From Rhodococcus jostii NBRC 16295 (GTDB taxonomy: Bacteria > Actinomycetota > Actinomycetes > Mycobacteriales > Mycobacteriaceae): a stretch of DNA of 64,000 bases. Shown here in pieces: positions 33,481 to 42,542 of this stretch. The DNA is taken from positions 124,001 to 188,000 of the forward strand of contig NZ_BCWY01000005.1 of assembly GCF_001894825.1 (NCBI RefSeq), read 5' to 3'. The position numbers and the translations under genes were made by a program. The notes below the pieces were generated by a model. That model was not told where the DNA came from. It worked only from the letters and a program-made list of their open reading frames with translations, and did not search any database. Positions within the stretch are counted from its first letter, which is position 1, and each line of letters begins with the position of its first letter.

Positions 33481-35124
33481 GTGACGCGACCGCTCGTATC
33501 GTGTGTGGTCGTGTCGGTAGGTGCGCAGGATCAGGGAACCGGGTCGCGGGATCACGGTGTGCCGATCCCTGCGCCGGCCCCGGCACGGTCGTTGCTTCTC
33601 GGGGTGCCCAAGCAGGGGCGCCGGTGGCCGGGTGTGGTGCGCGCCGGGGTGGCCGTCGCGTTGCCCGCGCTGGCCGGCGTCGCGCTCGGACATTCGGCGG
33701 TCGCTGCGATCGCGACTCTGGGAGCGTTCGCCGTCGTGTACGGCGAGGGCCGGGCGTACCGGGTGCGGTGGCGGGTGGTGTCGATCGCCGCCGCGGTGAT
33801 GGTGCTGCTGGCCGGTGTCGGCGCCGCGGTCGGTGCATTCGTCCACGACGCGACAGCGGCGGGCGGTTCCGCGCTGTGGGGGATGACGCTGGTTCTGGTG
33901 ATGACCGCCGTTGTCGCCGTCTGCGCTTTCGTCGTCGACGGACTGCGACTCGGGGCGCCGGGTGCTTTCCTGCCCCTGCTCACCGTGGAGATCGCGTCGG
34001 CGCTGCCCGCGCTCGGTGTCGCTGTGACGGAGGTGCTGGCCTGGTCGACGGTGGGGGCGGCGTCGGCGTTGATCGTGTCGATGTCGGGTGCGGTGGCGCG
34101 GCCACGCACCCCCGAGCGCGCCGCTGTCGGGACTGCGGCCGCCGCCGTCGACGCCGCGCTTTCGGACACGGCCTCGCCGACTTCCCGCCGGGACGCGGTG
34201 CGGTCGCTGCACGCCGCATGGCAGTGCCTTCACGACGCCGCCCTCGTCGGCCGCGATCACCCGCTGACCCGCACGTTGCGGTCGGCGCACCTGCGATGCG
34301 CGTCGGCCGTGGACGGCCTCGACTCGGACCACGCGTCGGATATCGACGACCTTCGACCGCAGGTCCCGCTGCCCAGGCCGTCGATCCGCTACCGGCTCGC
34401 ACGGGCGGCTCATCTGCGGGGCAGGTCCTGGACGATCGTCGCGCGACTGCTGGTCGCGGGCCCGGCCGCAGGTCTCCTGGCGCTGGCGTTCGGTGTCGGA
34501 CGGCCCGACTGGGCGGTGATCACCGCGGCGATGATCCTGCATCAGGGCCCGGACCGTGTGCTCGGGACGTATCGCGGACTGCACCGGTTTTTCGGGACGG
34601 TGCTCGGTCTCGTTCTGCTCGCCGCGCTGTCGACGCTCGACCTGACGGCGGCCGCGCTGGTACTCGTCCTGGCGGTCCTGATGGCGGGAATCGAGGCCTT
34701 CCTCGTCCGTAACTACGGTCTGGCGATGGTGTTCATCACCCCGCTCGCCCTGGTTCTCGGCGGTCTCGGAACGCACGTCGACCTCGTCGTGGTCTCCCGG
34801 GACCGGCTCCTCGAAACCGCTCTCGGTGTGGCGGTGGCGCTGGCGGTGTTGTGGACCGTGCTTCCGGGTTCGTACCGCCGGATACTGCGGGACGCGGACG
34901 AACAGGTTGCCGGCACGATCGGGCGGATCGGCGATGCCCGCGACCCTGGTGCCGTCGCCGAACTCGGCCGCGACCTCGAATTCGATCTGCACAGTTCCAC
35001 GACCGCCGCGATCACCGCCGCCCACACGGACCCGGCGTGGACCCGCACCCGGTGGCCCGAGCACCACCACCTCCACGAGCTGGGCTACCGAATTCTCACC
35101 CGGCACTTCGGACCTCGCCTTTAG
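33481..35124 (+). CDS. FUSC family membrane protein
   Basis: This protein of about 547 residues has two clusters of hydrophobic segments (about residues 55-200 and 320-450) with a central and a C-terminal cytoplasmic domain, the layout of FUSC/aromatic-acid exporter family members. The start is uncertain: the GTG at 33481 has TTGGAG directly before it, while the in-frame GTG at 33511 has TATCGT upstream and could be a leaderless start. The substrate is unknown. A single gene, followed by ggt after 37 bases. Confidence 0.82.
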   Translation: MTRPLVSCVVVSVGAQDQGTGSRDHGVPIPAPAPARSLLLGVPKQGRRWPGVVRAGVAVALPALAGVALGHSAVAAIATLGAFAVVYGEGRAYRVRWRVVSIAAAVMVLLAGVGAAVGAFVHDATAAGGSALWGMTLVLVMTAVVAVCAFVVDGLRLGAPGAFLPLLTVEIASALPALGVAVTEVLAWSTVGAASALIVSMSGAVARPRTPERAAVGTAAAAVDAALSDTASPTSRRDAVRSLHAAWQCLHDAALVGRDHPLTRTLRSAHLRCASAVDGLDSDHASDIDDLRPQVPLPRPSIRYRLARAAHLRGRSWTIVARLLVAGPAAGLLALAFGVGRPDWAVITAAMILHQGPDRVLGTYRGLHRFFGTVLGLVLLAALSTLDLTAAALVLVLAVLMAGIEAFLVRNYGLAMVFITPLALVLGGLGTHVDLVVVSRDRLLETALGVAVALAVLWTVLPGSYRRILRDADEQVAGTIGRIGDARDPGAVAELGRDLEFDLHSSTTAAITAAHTDPAWTRTRWPEHHHLHELGYRILTRHFGPRL

Positions 35125-35161
35125 CCGGATTTCGCCGGATCTCCGCTGTTAGGGTTCGTTG

Positions 35162-37132
35162 ATGGGTCCTGTGACGGGAATCGGAACAGCAATTCGGGCC
35201 TCGTTGGCCGCCGCTCTGTGCGTCGGCATGCTGGCCGCGTGCGCGTCGGACGAGGAGCCGCAGAGCGACCCCGCGGCCACGTGTGCGGACGTCCCCAACG
35301 GCACCCCGATCACCGCGGCGCCGCCGCCCCCCGGTCCGGCGCCGACCACCCAGAATCTCGCGACGAACCCGGAGATCGCGACCGGCTACCGCTCCGGGAT
35401 GACGCCCGTGGACACCGCGTCGTACGCGGTGTCCACCGCCAACCCGGTGTCGACGCAGGCCGCGTGCGAGGTGTTGCGGGACGGGGGAACGGCCGCCGAC
35501 GCGCTGATCGTGGCCCAGACGGTGCTGGGTCTCGTCGAACCGCAGTCCTCCGGAATCGGGGGCGGGGCGTTCCTGCTCTACTACGACGCGGGGCAGAACA
35601 GTGTCGAGGCATACGACGGGCGTGAGGTCGCGCCGATGGCCGCGACGGAGAACTACCTCCGCTGGATCAGCGACACGGACCGCACCGTGCCCCAGCCCGA
35701 CGCCCGCGCGAGTGGCAGGTCCATCGGTGTTCCCGGCGTCGTGCGGATGCTCGAGACGGCGCACCGGGACCACGGACGGGACGAATGGCGGGAACTGTTC
35801 GACCCGGCCATCTCACTCGCCGACCAGGGTCTCGAGATCAGCCCCCGGATGGCCGGGCAGATCGCCGAGTCCGCGCCCCACCTGGCCGTCGACGAGGCGT
35901 CGAAGGCGTACTTCCTGAATCCCGACGGCACTCCGAAGCCTGCCGGGACGAAGCTGACGAACCCGGCCATGGCCAAGACGCTGGGGGCGATCGCCGCGGG
36001 CGGCGCCGACGCATTCTACACCGGGGTCATCGCACAGGGCATCGTCGATGCGACGGCAACGGCGACGGGCGGTCGCACGCCCGGCCAGATCACTCTCGAC
36101 GACCTCGCCCACTACCAGGCGAAGAAGCGGACCCCGCTGTGCACGCCGTACCGGGACCACGAGATCTGCGGCATGCCGAACCCGTCGTCCGGTGGCACGG
36201 CGGTCGCGGCGACGCTGGGCATCCTGGAGAACTTCGACCTGTCGCAGTACGGGCCGACGAACCTCGACGACAACGGGGGAAAGCCGACAGCGGAGGCCGT
36301 GCACCTCATCTCCGAGGCGGAGCGCCTCGCGTACGCCGACCGGGACAAGTACGTCGCGGACTCGGATTTCGTTCCGCTGCCCGGCAATTCCATCGACACG
36401 CTGCTGAACGAGGACTACCTGAAGCAGCGGGCCGAGCTCATCGACCCCGGCAAGAGCATGGGCACTGCGCAACCCGGCAACTTCGGGCCCGTTCCGCTGG
36501 GGGTGCAACCGCAGGACAAGGAACACGGCACCAGTCAGATCTCGATCGCCGACACGTACGGCAACGTGGCGTCGATGACGACCACGGTGGAATCGGCGTT
36601 CGGGTCGTTCCATATGACGGACGGCTTCGTGCTCAACAATCAGCTCACCGACTTCTCGGCCCAGCCGGTCGGACCCGACGGGGCGCCGCTCGCCAACCGC
36701 GTCGAACCGGGTAAGCGTCCGCGTAGTTCGATGGCGCCGACCCTCGTCTTCGACCGCGGCAGCGACGGTTCGCGGGGCGACGTCCAGTACGCGACCGGTT
36801 CCCCGGGCGGTTCGGTGATCATCCAATTCGTCGTGAAAACACTGGTGAGCATGCTGGATTGGGGTCTGAACCCGCAGCAGGCCGTGTCGGCGGTCGACTT
36901 CGGGGCGGCGAACACCCCGGTCACCGGCGTCGGCGGGGAGCATCCGAACATCAATGCGGCCAACGACGGCGCCGACGACCCGCTGATCGTGCAACTCCGG
37001 GCGATGGGCCACCAGGTGTCGGTCGCCCCGCAGTCCAGTGGGCTCAGTGCGCTGCAACGCCAGGGTTCGGGGTGGGTCGGCGGCGCGGACCCGAGACGTG
37101 AGGGCGCGGTGATGGGTGACGGCACGGGTTGA
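35162..37132 (+). CDS. ggt: gamma-glutamyltransferase, lipoprotein form
   Basis: This 656-residue Ntn-hydrolase cleaves gamma-glutamyl bonds of glutathione-like peptides outside the membrane. A signal peptide ends in a lipobox (GMLAACAS). The precursor self-cleaves before the nucleophilic Thr in KEHGTSQISIAD (about residue 457), giving large and small subunits. Family motifs PNPSSGGTAVAATLG and GSPGGSVIIQFV are present. Actinobacteria make mycothiol rather than glutathione, so the substrate may be imported glutathione or other gamma-glutamyl compounds. Confidence 0.93.
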   Translation: MGPVTGIGTAIRASLAAALCVGMLAACASDEEPQSDPAATCADVPNGTPITAAPPPPGPAPTTQNLATNPEIATGYRSGMTPVDTASYAVSTANPVSTQAACEVLRDGGTAADALIVAQTVLGLVEPQSSGIGGGAFLLYYDAGQNSVEAYDGREVAPMAATENYLRWISDTDRTVPQPDARASGRSIGVPGVVRMLETAHRDHGRDEWRELFDPAISLADQGLEISPRMAGQIAESAPHLAVDEASKAYFLNPDGTPKPAGTKLTNPAMAKTLGAIAAGGADAFYTGVIAQGIVDATATATGGRTPGQITLDDLAHYQAKKRTPLCTPYRDHEICGMPNPSSGGTAVAATLGILENFDLSQYGPTNLDDNGGKPTAEAVHLISEAERLAYADRDKYVADSDFVPLPGNSIDTLLNEDYLKQRAELIDPGKSMGTAQPGNFGPVPLGVQPQDKEHGTSQISIADTYGNVASMTTTVESAFGSFHMTDGFVLNNQLTDFSAQPVGPDGAPLANRVEPGKRPRSSMAPTLVFDRGSDGSRGDVQYATGSPGGSVIIQFVVKTLVSMLDWGLNPQQAVSAVDFGAANTPVTGVGGEHPNINAANDGADDPLIVQLRAMGHQVSVAPQSSGLSALQRQGSGWVGGADPRREGAVMGDGTG

Positions 37133-37151
37133 CACACCGCCACCCTTCCGA

Positions 37152-38162
37152 TCACGCCTGTTCGAGGAGCGGGGCCACCTTGGTTCCGAGCAGTTCGATC
37201 GCGCGCATCACCTTGTCGTGGGGCAGCGGTCCGACGCTCGGGTGCAGCATGAACCGCTCGATGCCCAGAGTGTCGCGCATGCCGACGATCTTCTCGGCCA
37301 CCTGCTCGGGGTTGCCGAGCACCAGTGAGCCGCCGGGTCCGCGCAGACCGTCGAAGGCCTGCCGGTTCATCGGCGCCCACCCACGTTCGCGTCCGAGCCC
37401 GGTCATGGCCGCGGCGTACGACGGGTAGAACTCCGAGGCCGCCCGGTCCTCGCTGTCCGCGACGTAGCCGTGCGCGTGGACGGCGATGGGCTGCGGTGCG
37501 TGCCCGCCCTCCGACACCGCGCGCCGGTGCAGGTCGGCCAGCGGGGCGAAGCGCGCGGGTTCGCCACCGATGATCGCCAGCGCCATCGGCAGGCCGAGCA
37601 GTCCGGTGCGTGCCACGGATTCCGGGTTGCCGCCGACGCCCACCCAGACGGGAAGGGGGCGCTCGGGCCGCGGGTAGACGGACTGGTCGGTGAGAGCCGG
37701 CCGGTGACGCCCCGACCAGTTCACGGTCTCCGAGTCGCGGAGTGCGAGCAGCAGGCCGAGTTTCTCGACGAACAACTCGTCGTAGTCGGCGAGGTCGTAA
37801 CCGAAGAGCGGGAACGATTCGGTGAACGATCCGCGGCCGGCCATCACCTCGGCGCGCCCGTCGGAGATGAGGTCGAGGGTCGCGAACTCCTCGAACACCC
37901 GCACCGGGTCGTCCGAGCTCAGGACGGTGACCGCGCTGGTCAACGTGATGCGGGACGTGCGGGCGGCGGCGGCCGAGAGCACGACCGCGGGTGCCGACGC
38001 AGCGAAATCCGCGCGGTGGTGTTCGCCGACGCCGTACACGTCGAGCCCCACCTGCTCGGCGAGCACGACCTCCTCGAGCAGGTCCTTCAGACGCTGCCGC
38101 GGCGATACCGCCGCGGTTCCGCCGGAACCGACCTCGGCGAACGTCGTCAATCCGAGTTCCAT
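37152..38162 (-). CDS. LLM class flavin-dependent oxidoreductase
   Basis: This 336-residue luciferase-like monooxygenase (TIM barrel) probably uses reduced FMN or F420. The pattern VGEHHRADFAASAPAVVLSA and the C-terminal LGNPEQVAEKIVGM match the family. It starts at ATG 38162. A near-palindrome 20-36 bases upstream is nearly the same as the one upstream of pirin. It is divergent from the amine-ligase/amidohydrolase fusion gene. The substrate is unknown. Confidence 0.9.
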   Translation of the reverse strand: MELGLTTFAEVGSGGTAAVSPRQRLKDLLEEVVLAEQVGLDVYGVGEHHRADFAASAPAVVLSAAAARTSRITLTSAVTVLSSDDPVRVFEEFATLDLISDGRAEVMAGRGSFTESFPLFGYDLADYDELFVEKLGLLLALRDSETVNWSGRHRPALTDQSVYPRPERPLPVWVGVGGNPESVARTGLLGLPMALAIIGGEPARFAPLADLHRRAVSEGGHAPQPIAVHAHGYVADSEDRAASEFYPSYAAAMTGLGRERGWAPMNRQAFDGLRGPGGSLVLGNPEQVAEKIVGMRDTLGIERFMLHPSVGPLPHDKVMRAIELLGTKVAPLLEQA

Positions 38163-38181
38163 GCCGGACTCCTCACCTATA

Positions 38182-38198
38182 TAGTTGAAACATCAATT
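38182..38198. promoter_or_regulatory. near-palindromic operator upstream of the LLM oxidoreductase
   Basis: TAGTTGAAACATCAATT contains TTGA-N4-TCAA. Its complement differs from the pirin site at 29814 in only two central bases. The shared site suggests a common repressor for both genes. Confidence 0.6.
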
Positions 38199-38275
38199 AG
38201 ATCGTGTAACGGGGCGAGGGTTAGGGATATTCCACCCGATGATTCAGACCCCGACGGGCGGGGAACCCATCGACC

Positions 38276-38356
38276 ATGGCGAAAAATGGAGTGAACGATC
38301 CCCCGGGAGGCGACTGGGTGTTCTTCGACCACACCGAGGGCGCCACCGAGAGATAG
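38276..38356 (+). CDS. possible 26-residue peptide upstream of the fusion gene
   Basis: ATG at 38276 opens a frame for MAKNGVNDPPGGDWVFFDHT plus GATER-like residues, ending in TAG nine bases before the GTG of the fusion gene, in another frame. GGGGAA lies about 10 bases upstream. The compact, charged and aromatic composition looks coding, but no homologue is recognised. It may be a translational-coupling leader. Confidence 0.42.
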   Translation: MAKNGVNDPPGGDWVFFDHTEGATER

Positions 38357-38365
38357 AGACACATC

Positions 38366-40750
38366 GTGCTCGCCAGCGGCCCGCGAAAAGTGGGCGTCGA
38401 GGAGGAGTTCCACCTCATCGATCTGAAGACCCGGCGCCTGACCACCCGCGCGCCGGAATTGCTGGCACGACTTCCCGACGACGCGTACGTCGACGAACTG
38501 CAGCAATGCGTCGTCGAGGTCAACAGTGGTGTGTACTCCGACCTCGGCGGTCTGCGGACCGATCTGGAGCGGCACCGCAGACTGCTCATCGACGAGGCCG
38601 CGGCACTCGGCATCGGCGTGGCGGCCGCCGGTTCGATGCCGCTGGCCCTGCCCGCGGAGATGCACGTGACCGGGTCGCAGCGGTACCGGCGGATGCTCGC
38701 GGACTATCAGGTGCTCGCCCGCGAGCAGTTGATCTGCGGCACACAGTTTCACGTCGACCTGCCCGACCGCGACGACGCCGTCCGGGTCGCCCACCGGGTC
38801 GCTCCCCACATGCCCGTGCTGTTGGCGCTCAGCGCGAGTTCCCCGTTCCGGTCCGACGGCTCGGACACCGGTTACGCCAGCGCGAGGACGCTGCTCTGGT
38901 TGCGCTGGCCCAGCACGGGACCGGCCGCGCCCGTCTCCACGGCCGCCGAGTACGACGGTCTTATCGACGACCTCGTCGCGAGTGGAGTGATCAGCGATCC
39001 CGGCATGGCCTATTTCGACGTCCGGCCGTCGGTGAAACTGCCGACCCTGGAGCTGCGGGTGTGCGACAGCTGTCCGCGCCTCGACACGGTCGTGCTCATC
39101 GCCGCACTGTTCCGTGCTCTCGTGGAACGCGAGGTGGCGGGGCTGCACGCCGGGAGGAATGGTGTCGAGGTCGTGCCGACGCTGACTCGTGCGGCGCTGT
39201 GGCGCGCCGCCCGGTCGGGTCTGGAGACGGACCTCGTCGACATGACGGTTCCACGGGCTCGGCCGGCGTCGGAGCTCGTCGACGACTTCGTGAATTCGCT
39301 GCGCCCACAACTCGAGGAGGCGGGCGACTGGAACACTGTGGCGGAGCTGGCCGCGGAGGCGGCCGCCCACGGCAGCTCCGCGGCACGGCAACGCCACGCA
39401 CTCGGTCGCCGGGGACGGCTCACCGACGTGGTCGACCTGCTGCTCGCGGAGACCGCCGGCCGCACCGAACACCTCCCGGAGGTGGAGGTGCCGCCGGCGC
39501 CGCGGGAGTCGGGTCCGACATCGACCGGCGCCGGCCGGACGCGAAGGTATTGGAGCGCCAGGTTCTGGGACCGCAGCGACACAGCCGACATGACGTGGAC
39601 GGACTCGACCGAGCTCGACGAGAAGAAGCTGATCGAGTGGCGCCGGGACCTGCACGCGCATCCGGAACTGTCGTTCGAGGAACGCCGGACTACCGGGATC
39701 GTGCGCGATCACCTGGTCGGTCTCGGCCTCGAACCCGTCCTGCTGCCCGGCGGCACCGGCCTGTGGTGCGACCTCGGGCCGGAGACGGGCGACCGCGTCG
39801 CATTGCGGGCCGACCTCGACGCGCTACCGGTCGCCGAGACGACGGGTCTGCCGTTCGAGTCGACGGTCCCCGGGGTGTCGCACGCGTGCGGTCACGACGC
39901 CCACACCACGATGCTGATGGGGGCGGCATCCGTCCTCGTGAAGTACCCGCCGCCGTCCCAGGTCCGGCTCATCTTCCAGCCCGCCGAGGAGACCACACCC
40001 GGCGGCTCCGTCGACACGATCGCCGCCGGCGCACTCGACGGGGTGTCGAAAATCTTTGCACTGCACTGCGACCCGCACCTCGAGGTCGGCAAACTCTCGA
40101 CGAGGACGGGGCCCATCACCTCGTCCAACGACTCCGTCACCGTGCGGTTGTGGTCCGCAGGCGGGCACACCGCCCGACCCCACCTGACCGGCGATCTGAT
40201 TCACGCCGCCGCGGTCCTGGTGACGGGACTGGCGTCCGTCCTCGACCGGCGGATCGATGCCCGCACCGCGACCGTCCTGACCTGGGGAAAGGTGGCCGCC
40301 GGGCAGGTCGCGAACTCCGTACCCGAATCGGGTGAGCTGGTCGGCACCCTGCGCAGCGCCTCCCGCGAGACGTGGGCCTCGCTCGAACCACTGGTCACGG
40401 AGACGATCTGTCACCTCCTCGCGCCGTACGACGTGCGGTACGAGCTCTCCTACCGGCAGGGCGTCCCACCCGTCGTCAACGATCCCGACTGCACCGCGGA
40501 CCTGCGGGAAGCGATCGAATCGGTGGTGGGATTCGATCATCTGGCCGAGGCCCAGCAGTCCAGCGGAGGCGAGGATTTCGCGTGGTACCTCGAGCGGGTT
40601 CCGGGGGCGATGGCGCGACTCGGCGTGTGGGACGGCACCGGACCCCATCAGGAACTGCACCAGCCGGCTTTCAACCTCGACGAACGCGCCATGATTCACG
40701 GGGTCCGGACCCTCGTCGCGCTCACCCGGCTCGAAGACCAGTCGGGCTGA
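38366..40750 (+). CDS. carboxylate-amine ligase (GCS2/YbdK) fused to M20 amidohydrolase
   Basis: This 794-residue protein fuses two enzymes. Residues 1-370 are a GCS2/YbdK glutamate-cysteine-ligase-like domain (VGVEEEFHLIDLKTRRL, ICGTQFHVDLPD), which makes a gamma-glutamyl or similar amide with ATP. Residues about 409-794 are an M20D amidohydrolase (WRRDLHAHPELSFEERRT, HACGHDAHTTMLMG, QPAEETTPGGS), a metal enzyme that cleaves N-acyl bonds. The linker is about 35 residues. An internal in-frame ATG at 39590 would allow separate translation of the second domain. The GTG start is chosen because the ligase N terminus MLASGPRKVGVEEEF begins there. The joining of a ligase with a hydrolase is unusual. 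Confidence 0.88.
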   Translation: MLASGPRKVGVEEEFHLIDLKTRRLTTRAPELLARLPDDAYVDELQQCVVEVNSGVYSDLGGLRTDLERHRRLLIDEAAALGIGVAAAGSMPLALPAEMHVTGSQRYRRMLADYQVLAREQLICGTQFHVDLPDRDDAVRVAHRVAPHMPVLLALSASSPFRSDGSDTGYASARTLLWLRWPSTGPAAPVSTAAEYDGLIDDLVASGVISDPGMAYFDVRPSVKLPTLELRVCDSCPRLDTVVLIAALFRALVEREVAGLHAGRNGVEVVPTLTRAALWRAARSGLETDLVDMTVPRARPASELVDDFVNSLRPQLEEAGDWNTVAELAAEAAAHGSSAARQRHALGRRGRLTDVVDLLLAETAGRTEHLPEVEVPPAPRESGPTSTGAGRTRRYWSARFWDRSDTADMTWTDSTELDEKKLIEWRRDLHAHPELSFEERRTTGIVRDHLVGLGLEPVLLPGGTGLWCDLGPETGDRVALRADLDALPVAETTGLPFESTVPGVSHACGHDAHTTMLMGAASVLVKYPPPSQVRLIFQPAEETTPGGSVDTIAAGALDGVSKIFALHCDPHLEVGKLSTRTGPITSSNDSVTVRLWSAGGHTARPHLTGDLIHAAAVLVTGLASVLDRRIDARTATVLTWGKVAAGQVANSVPESGELVGTLRSASRETWASLEPLVTETICHLLAPYDVRYELSYRQGVPPVVNDPDCTADLREAIESVVGFDHLAEAQQSSGGEDFAWYLERVPGAMARLGVWDGTGPHQELHQPAFNLDERAMIHGVRTLVALTRLEDQSG

Positions 40751-40758
40751 GCCCGGCG

Positions 40759-41769
40759 TCAGGCCGGCTTGGCGGCGGCCTCCGCCAGTTGCGGCACGAG
40801 CGCGTCGACCGCGTAGGGGAGGCTGAGGACGGTGCCCCAGGTGAGGGCTCCGGAGACGGTGGGGTCTTCGACGAACACGGCGCGACCGGCCCGGGCGACC
40901 GGCAGCGACTGATAGACCGGGTCGGCCGTGATCTTCGCTGCGGCATCGGGGCTGCTGCCGACATTCCAGACGAGGACGTCCACGTCGAGGATGTCGAGTT
41001 GCTCGGTGCTGATGGTGAACGCATCCAGGTCGCCCGCGAGTTGCGCGATCTGCTCGGGGACGACGAATCCGAGCGACGTCATCAGGCGTGAGCGCGGGTC
41101 GTTGGGGGACCGCACGTAGAACGAGCCGGCGTCCCCCAACTCCGCGACCGCGACCGTCTTGCCCTCGAACTCGGGGTGGGCGGCACGCTGCTCCGCCACC
41201 AGGGCGTCGACGTCCGCGACGAGTTGGTTCGCCTTCTCGTCCTCGCCGAGGGTGGTGCCGACGATGCGGACGGCGTCCTGCCACGGCATCCCGAAATCGG
41301 GGTAGTCGGGCGAGGTGGTGACCGTGGGCGCGATCGCCGAGAGCCGCTGATAGGCGTCGTCGTCGACGTCGATGTACAGCGCGAGGATCAGGTCGGGATC
41401 GAGTTTCGCGATGGCCTCGTACGCGAAGTTGGCCTCACCGGTGAACTGGCCGCGGTTGAAGACTTCGGGGTGCGTCCCGTCCAGCGCGTCCTGGGCCCAC
41501 GGCCAGGTGGCGTCCGGATAGTCGCCGTACCAGTCGGTGACACCGACCGGCTGACGACCGAACGAGAGGAGCGTGTCCTGGTCGGAATAGCCGACGGTCA
41601 CGATGCGCTGCGGGGCGTTCGGGACTTCCGTGGTCCCCTTCTTGTGCGTCACCGTCCGGGTGTCGCCGGCGGAGTCCGCGTCGGTGCCCGAGGAACACGC
41701 TGCGGCGAAAACGGCCAGGCCGACCCCGGCACTCACGGTCAGGAACTTGCGGCGGTCGAGCGTTCGCAT
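40759..41769 (-). CDS. iron-siderophore ABC transporter substrate-binding lipoprotein (Tat type)
   Basis: This 336-residue type III periplasmic-binding protein begins MRTLDRRKFLTVSAGVGLAV, with a twin-arginine motif and a lipobox Cys in AAACSS. It is probably exported folded and lipid-anchored. Family motifs include PQRIVTVGYSDQDTLLSFG and LDPDLILALYIDVDD. The ATG at 41769 is chosen over 41775 because CAGGGAGG then sits about seven bases away. An IdeR-type iron box lies directly upstream, so expression should rise under iron limitation. No permease or ATPase is adjacent, so this binding protein must share another system. Confidence 0.9.
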   Translation of the reverse strand: MRTLDRRKFLTVSAGVGLAVFAAACSSGTDADSAGDTRTVTHKKGTTEVPNAPQRIVTVGYSDQDTLLSFGRQPVGVTDWYGDYPDATWPWAQDALDGTHPEVFNRGQFTGEANFAYEAIAKLDPDLILALYIDVDDDAYQRLSAIAPTVTTSPDYPDFGMPWQDAVRIVGTTLGEDEKANQLVADVDALVAEQRAAHPEFEGKTVAVAELGDAGSFYVRSPNDPRSRLMTSLGFVVPEQIAQLAGDLDAFTISTEQLDILDVDVLVWNVGSSPDAAAKITADPVYQSLPVARAGRAVFVEDPTVSGALTWGTVLSLPYAVDALVPQLAEAAAKPA

Positions 41770-41783
41770 CCACATACCTCCCT

Positions 41784-41802
41784 GTAGGTGAGGCTAACCT
41801 AC
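41784..41802 (-). promoter_or_regulatory. IdeR/DtxR-type iron box
   Basis: GTAGGTGAGGCTAACCTAC matches the TTAGGTTAGGCTAACCTAA consensus at 16 of 19 positions. It sits 15-33 bases upstream of the binding-protein start and overlaps the stop of the small proline-rich gene. Confidence 0.85.
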
Positions 41803-42056
41803 AGGGAGTGATCCGGGCTGTGCATCTGTGGTGGAAACGGGGGAGTCGGCTCGGGAATCGGAGGCCCAGGCGGCGGCGTCGGTCCCGGCGGCCCCGGTTG
41901 CGGTCCGGGCTCGGGAGGTGCAGGTTCGGGGCCGGGCTCGGGCGGAAACGGGTGCGGCGGAGTCGGCGTCGGCGGCACAGGTGGAGGCCCCGGGTCCGGG
42001 GGCGTCGGCTCCGGATCCGGCACGGGGTTGCCGAGCGCGTCGTGGGCACTCGTCAT
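41799..42056 (-). CDS. small proline-rich protein
   Basis: This 85-residue frame encodes MTSAHDALGNPVPDPEPTPP followed by proline repeats of PPG/PEP type with few charges, ending at the iron box. GGAAGG lies about ten bases before the ATG. Such composition can arise from G/C-rich shadow reading, but the opposite strand holds no recognisable gene here. If real, it is a short unstructured protein, possibly surface linked. Unrecognised. Confidence 0.5.
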   Translation of the reverse strand: MTSAHDALGNPVPDPEPTPPDPGPPPVPPTPTPPHPFPPEPGPEPAPPEPGPQPGPPGPTPPPGPPIPEPTPPFPPQMHSPDHSL

Positions 42057-42138
42057 CAACTGACCACCTTCCGATCGGCTGATTGAGTGGTACCCGGAAC
42101 GGGCATCCCGCAATCACAGGGCGAGCTGTGAGCGCCCG

Positions 42139-42164
42139 GGAACAAAATGCGGGATCGGTGCGTT
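42139..42164 (+). promoter_or_regulatory. possible stress-sigma (SigE/SigH-type) promoter
   Basis: GGAAC (42139-42143) and GTT (42162-42164) are spaced by 18 bases, as in SigE/SigH-type promoters. A start of transcription near 42172 would give a 60-base leader to the DUF4193 gene. Confidence 0.4.
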
Positions 42165-42233
42165 GTCTAGCAACCGTGCCCCGCAAGTGTGGAATTTCAC
42201 GACACGGGGAACATGAGCCAAAGGGAGGAAGTC

Positions 42234-42533
42234 ATGGCAACCGACTACGACGCACCACGGGTTACCGTCGACGACGAACTCGCCGCGGACTCGCTCGAAG
42301 AACTGAAGACACGGAGGAACGACTCGCAGTCGTCCGTCGTCGACGTCGAGGAGACCGACACGGCGGAGTCCTTCGAACTGCCCGGCGCCGACCTGTCCGG
42401 TGAGGAACTCACGGTCCGGGTCATTCCGAAGCGAGCCGACGAATTCACTTGCAGCAGTTGTTTCCTCGTCCATCATCGGTCGCGCCTCGCGTCCGAAGAA
42501 GGTGGACAGCTGATCTGCCGCGACTGCGCATAG
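42234..42533 (+). CDS. DUF4193 protein (zinc-ribbon)
   Basis: This 99-residue acidic protein has a C-terminal zinc-ribbon CSSCFLVHHRSRLA...CRDCA (about residues 75-99), the DUF4193 signature of actinobacteria. The family's role is unknown. AGGGAGGAAG precedes the ATG. A small SRPBCC gene follows nine bases later in the same operon. The upstream region has a possible stress-sigma promoter. Confidence 0.9.
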   Translation: MATDYDAPRVTVDDELAADSLEELKTRRNDSQSSVVDVEETDTAESFELPGADLSGEELTVRVIPKRADEFTCSSCFLVHHRSRLASEEGGQLICRDCA

Positions 42534-42542
42534 GAGGTCCGT

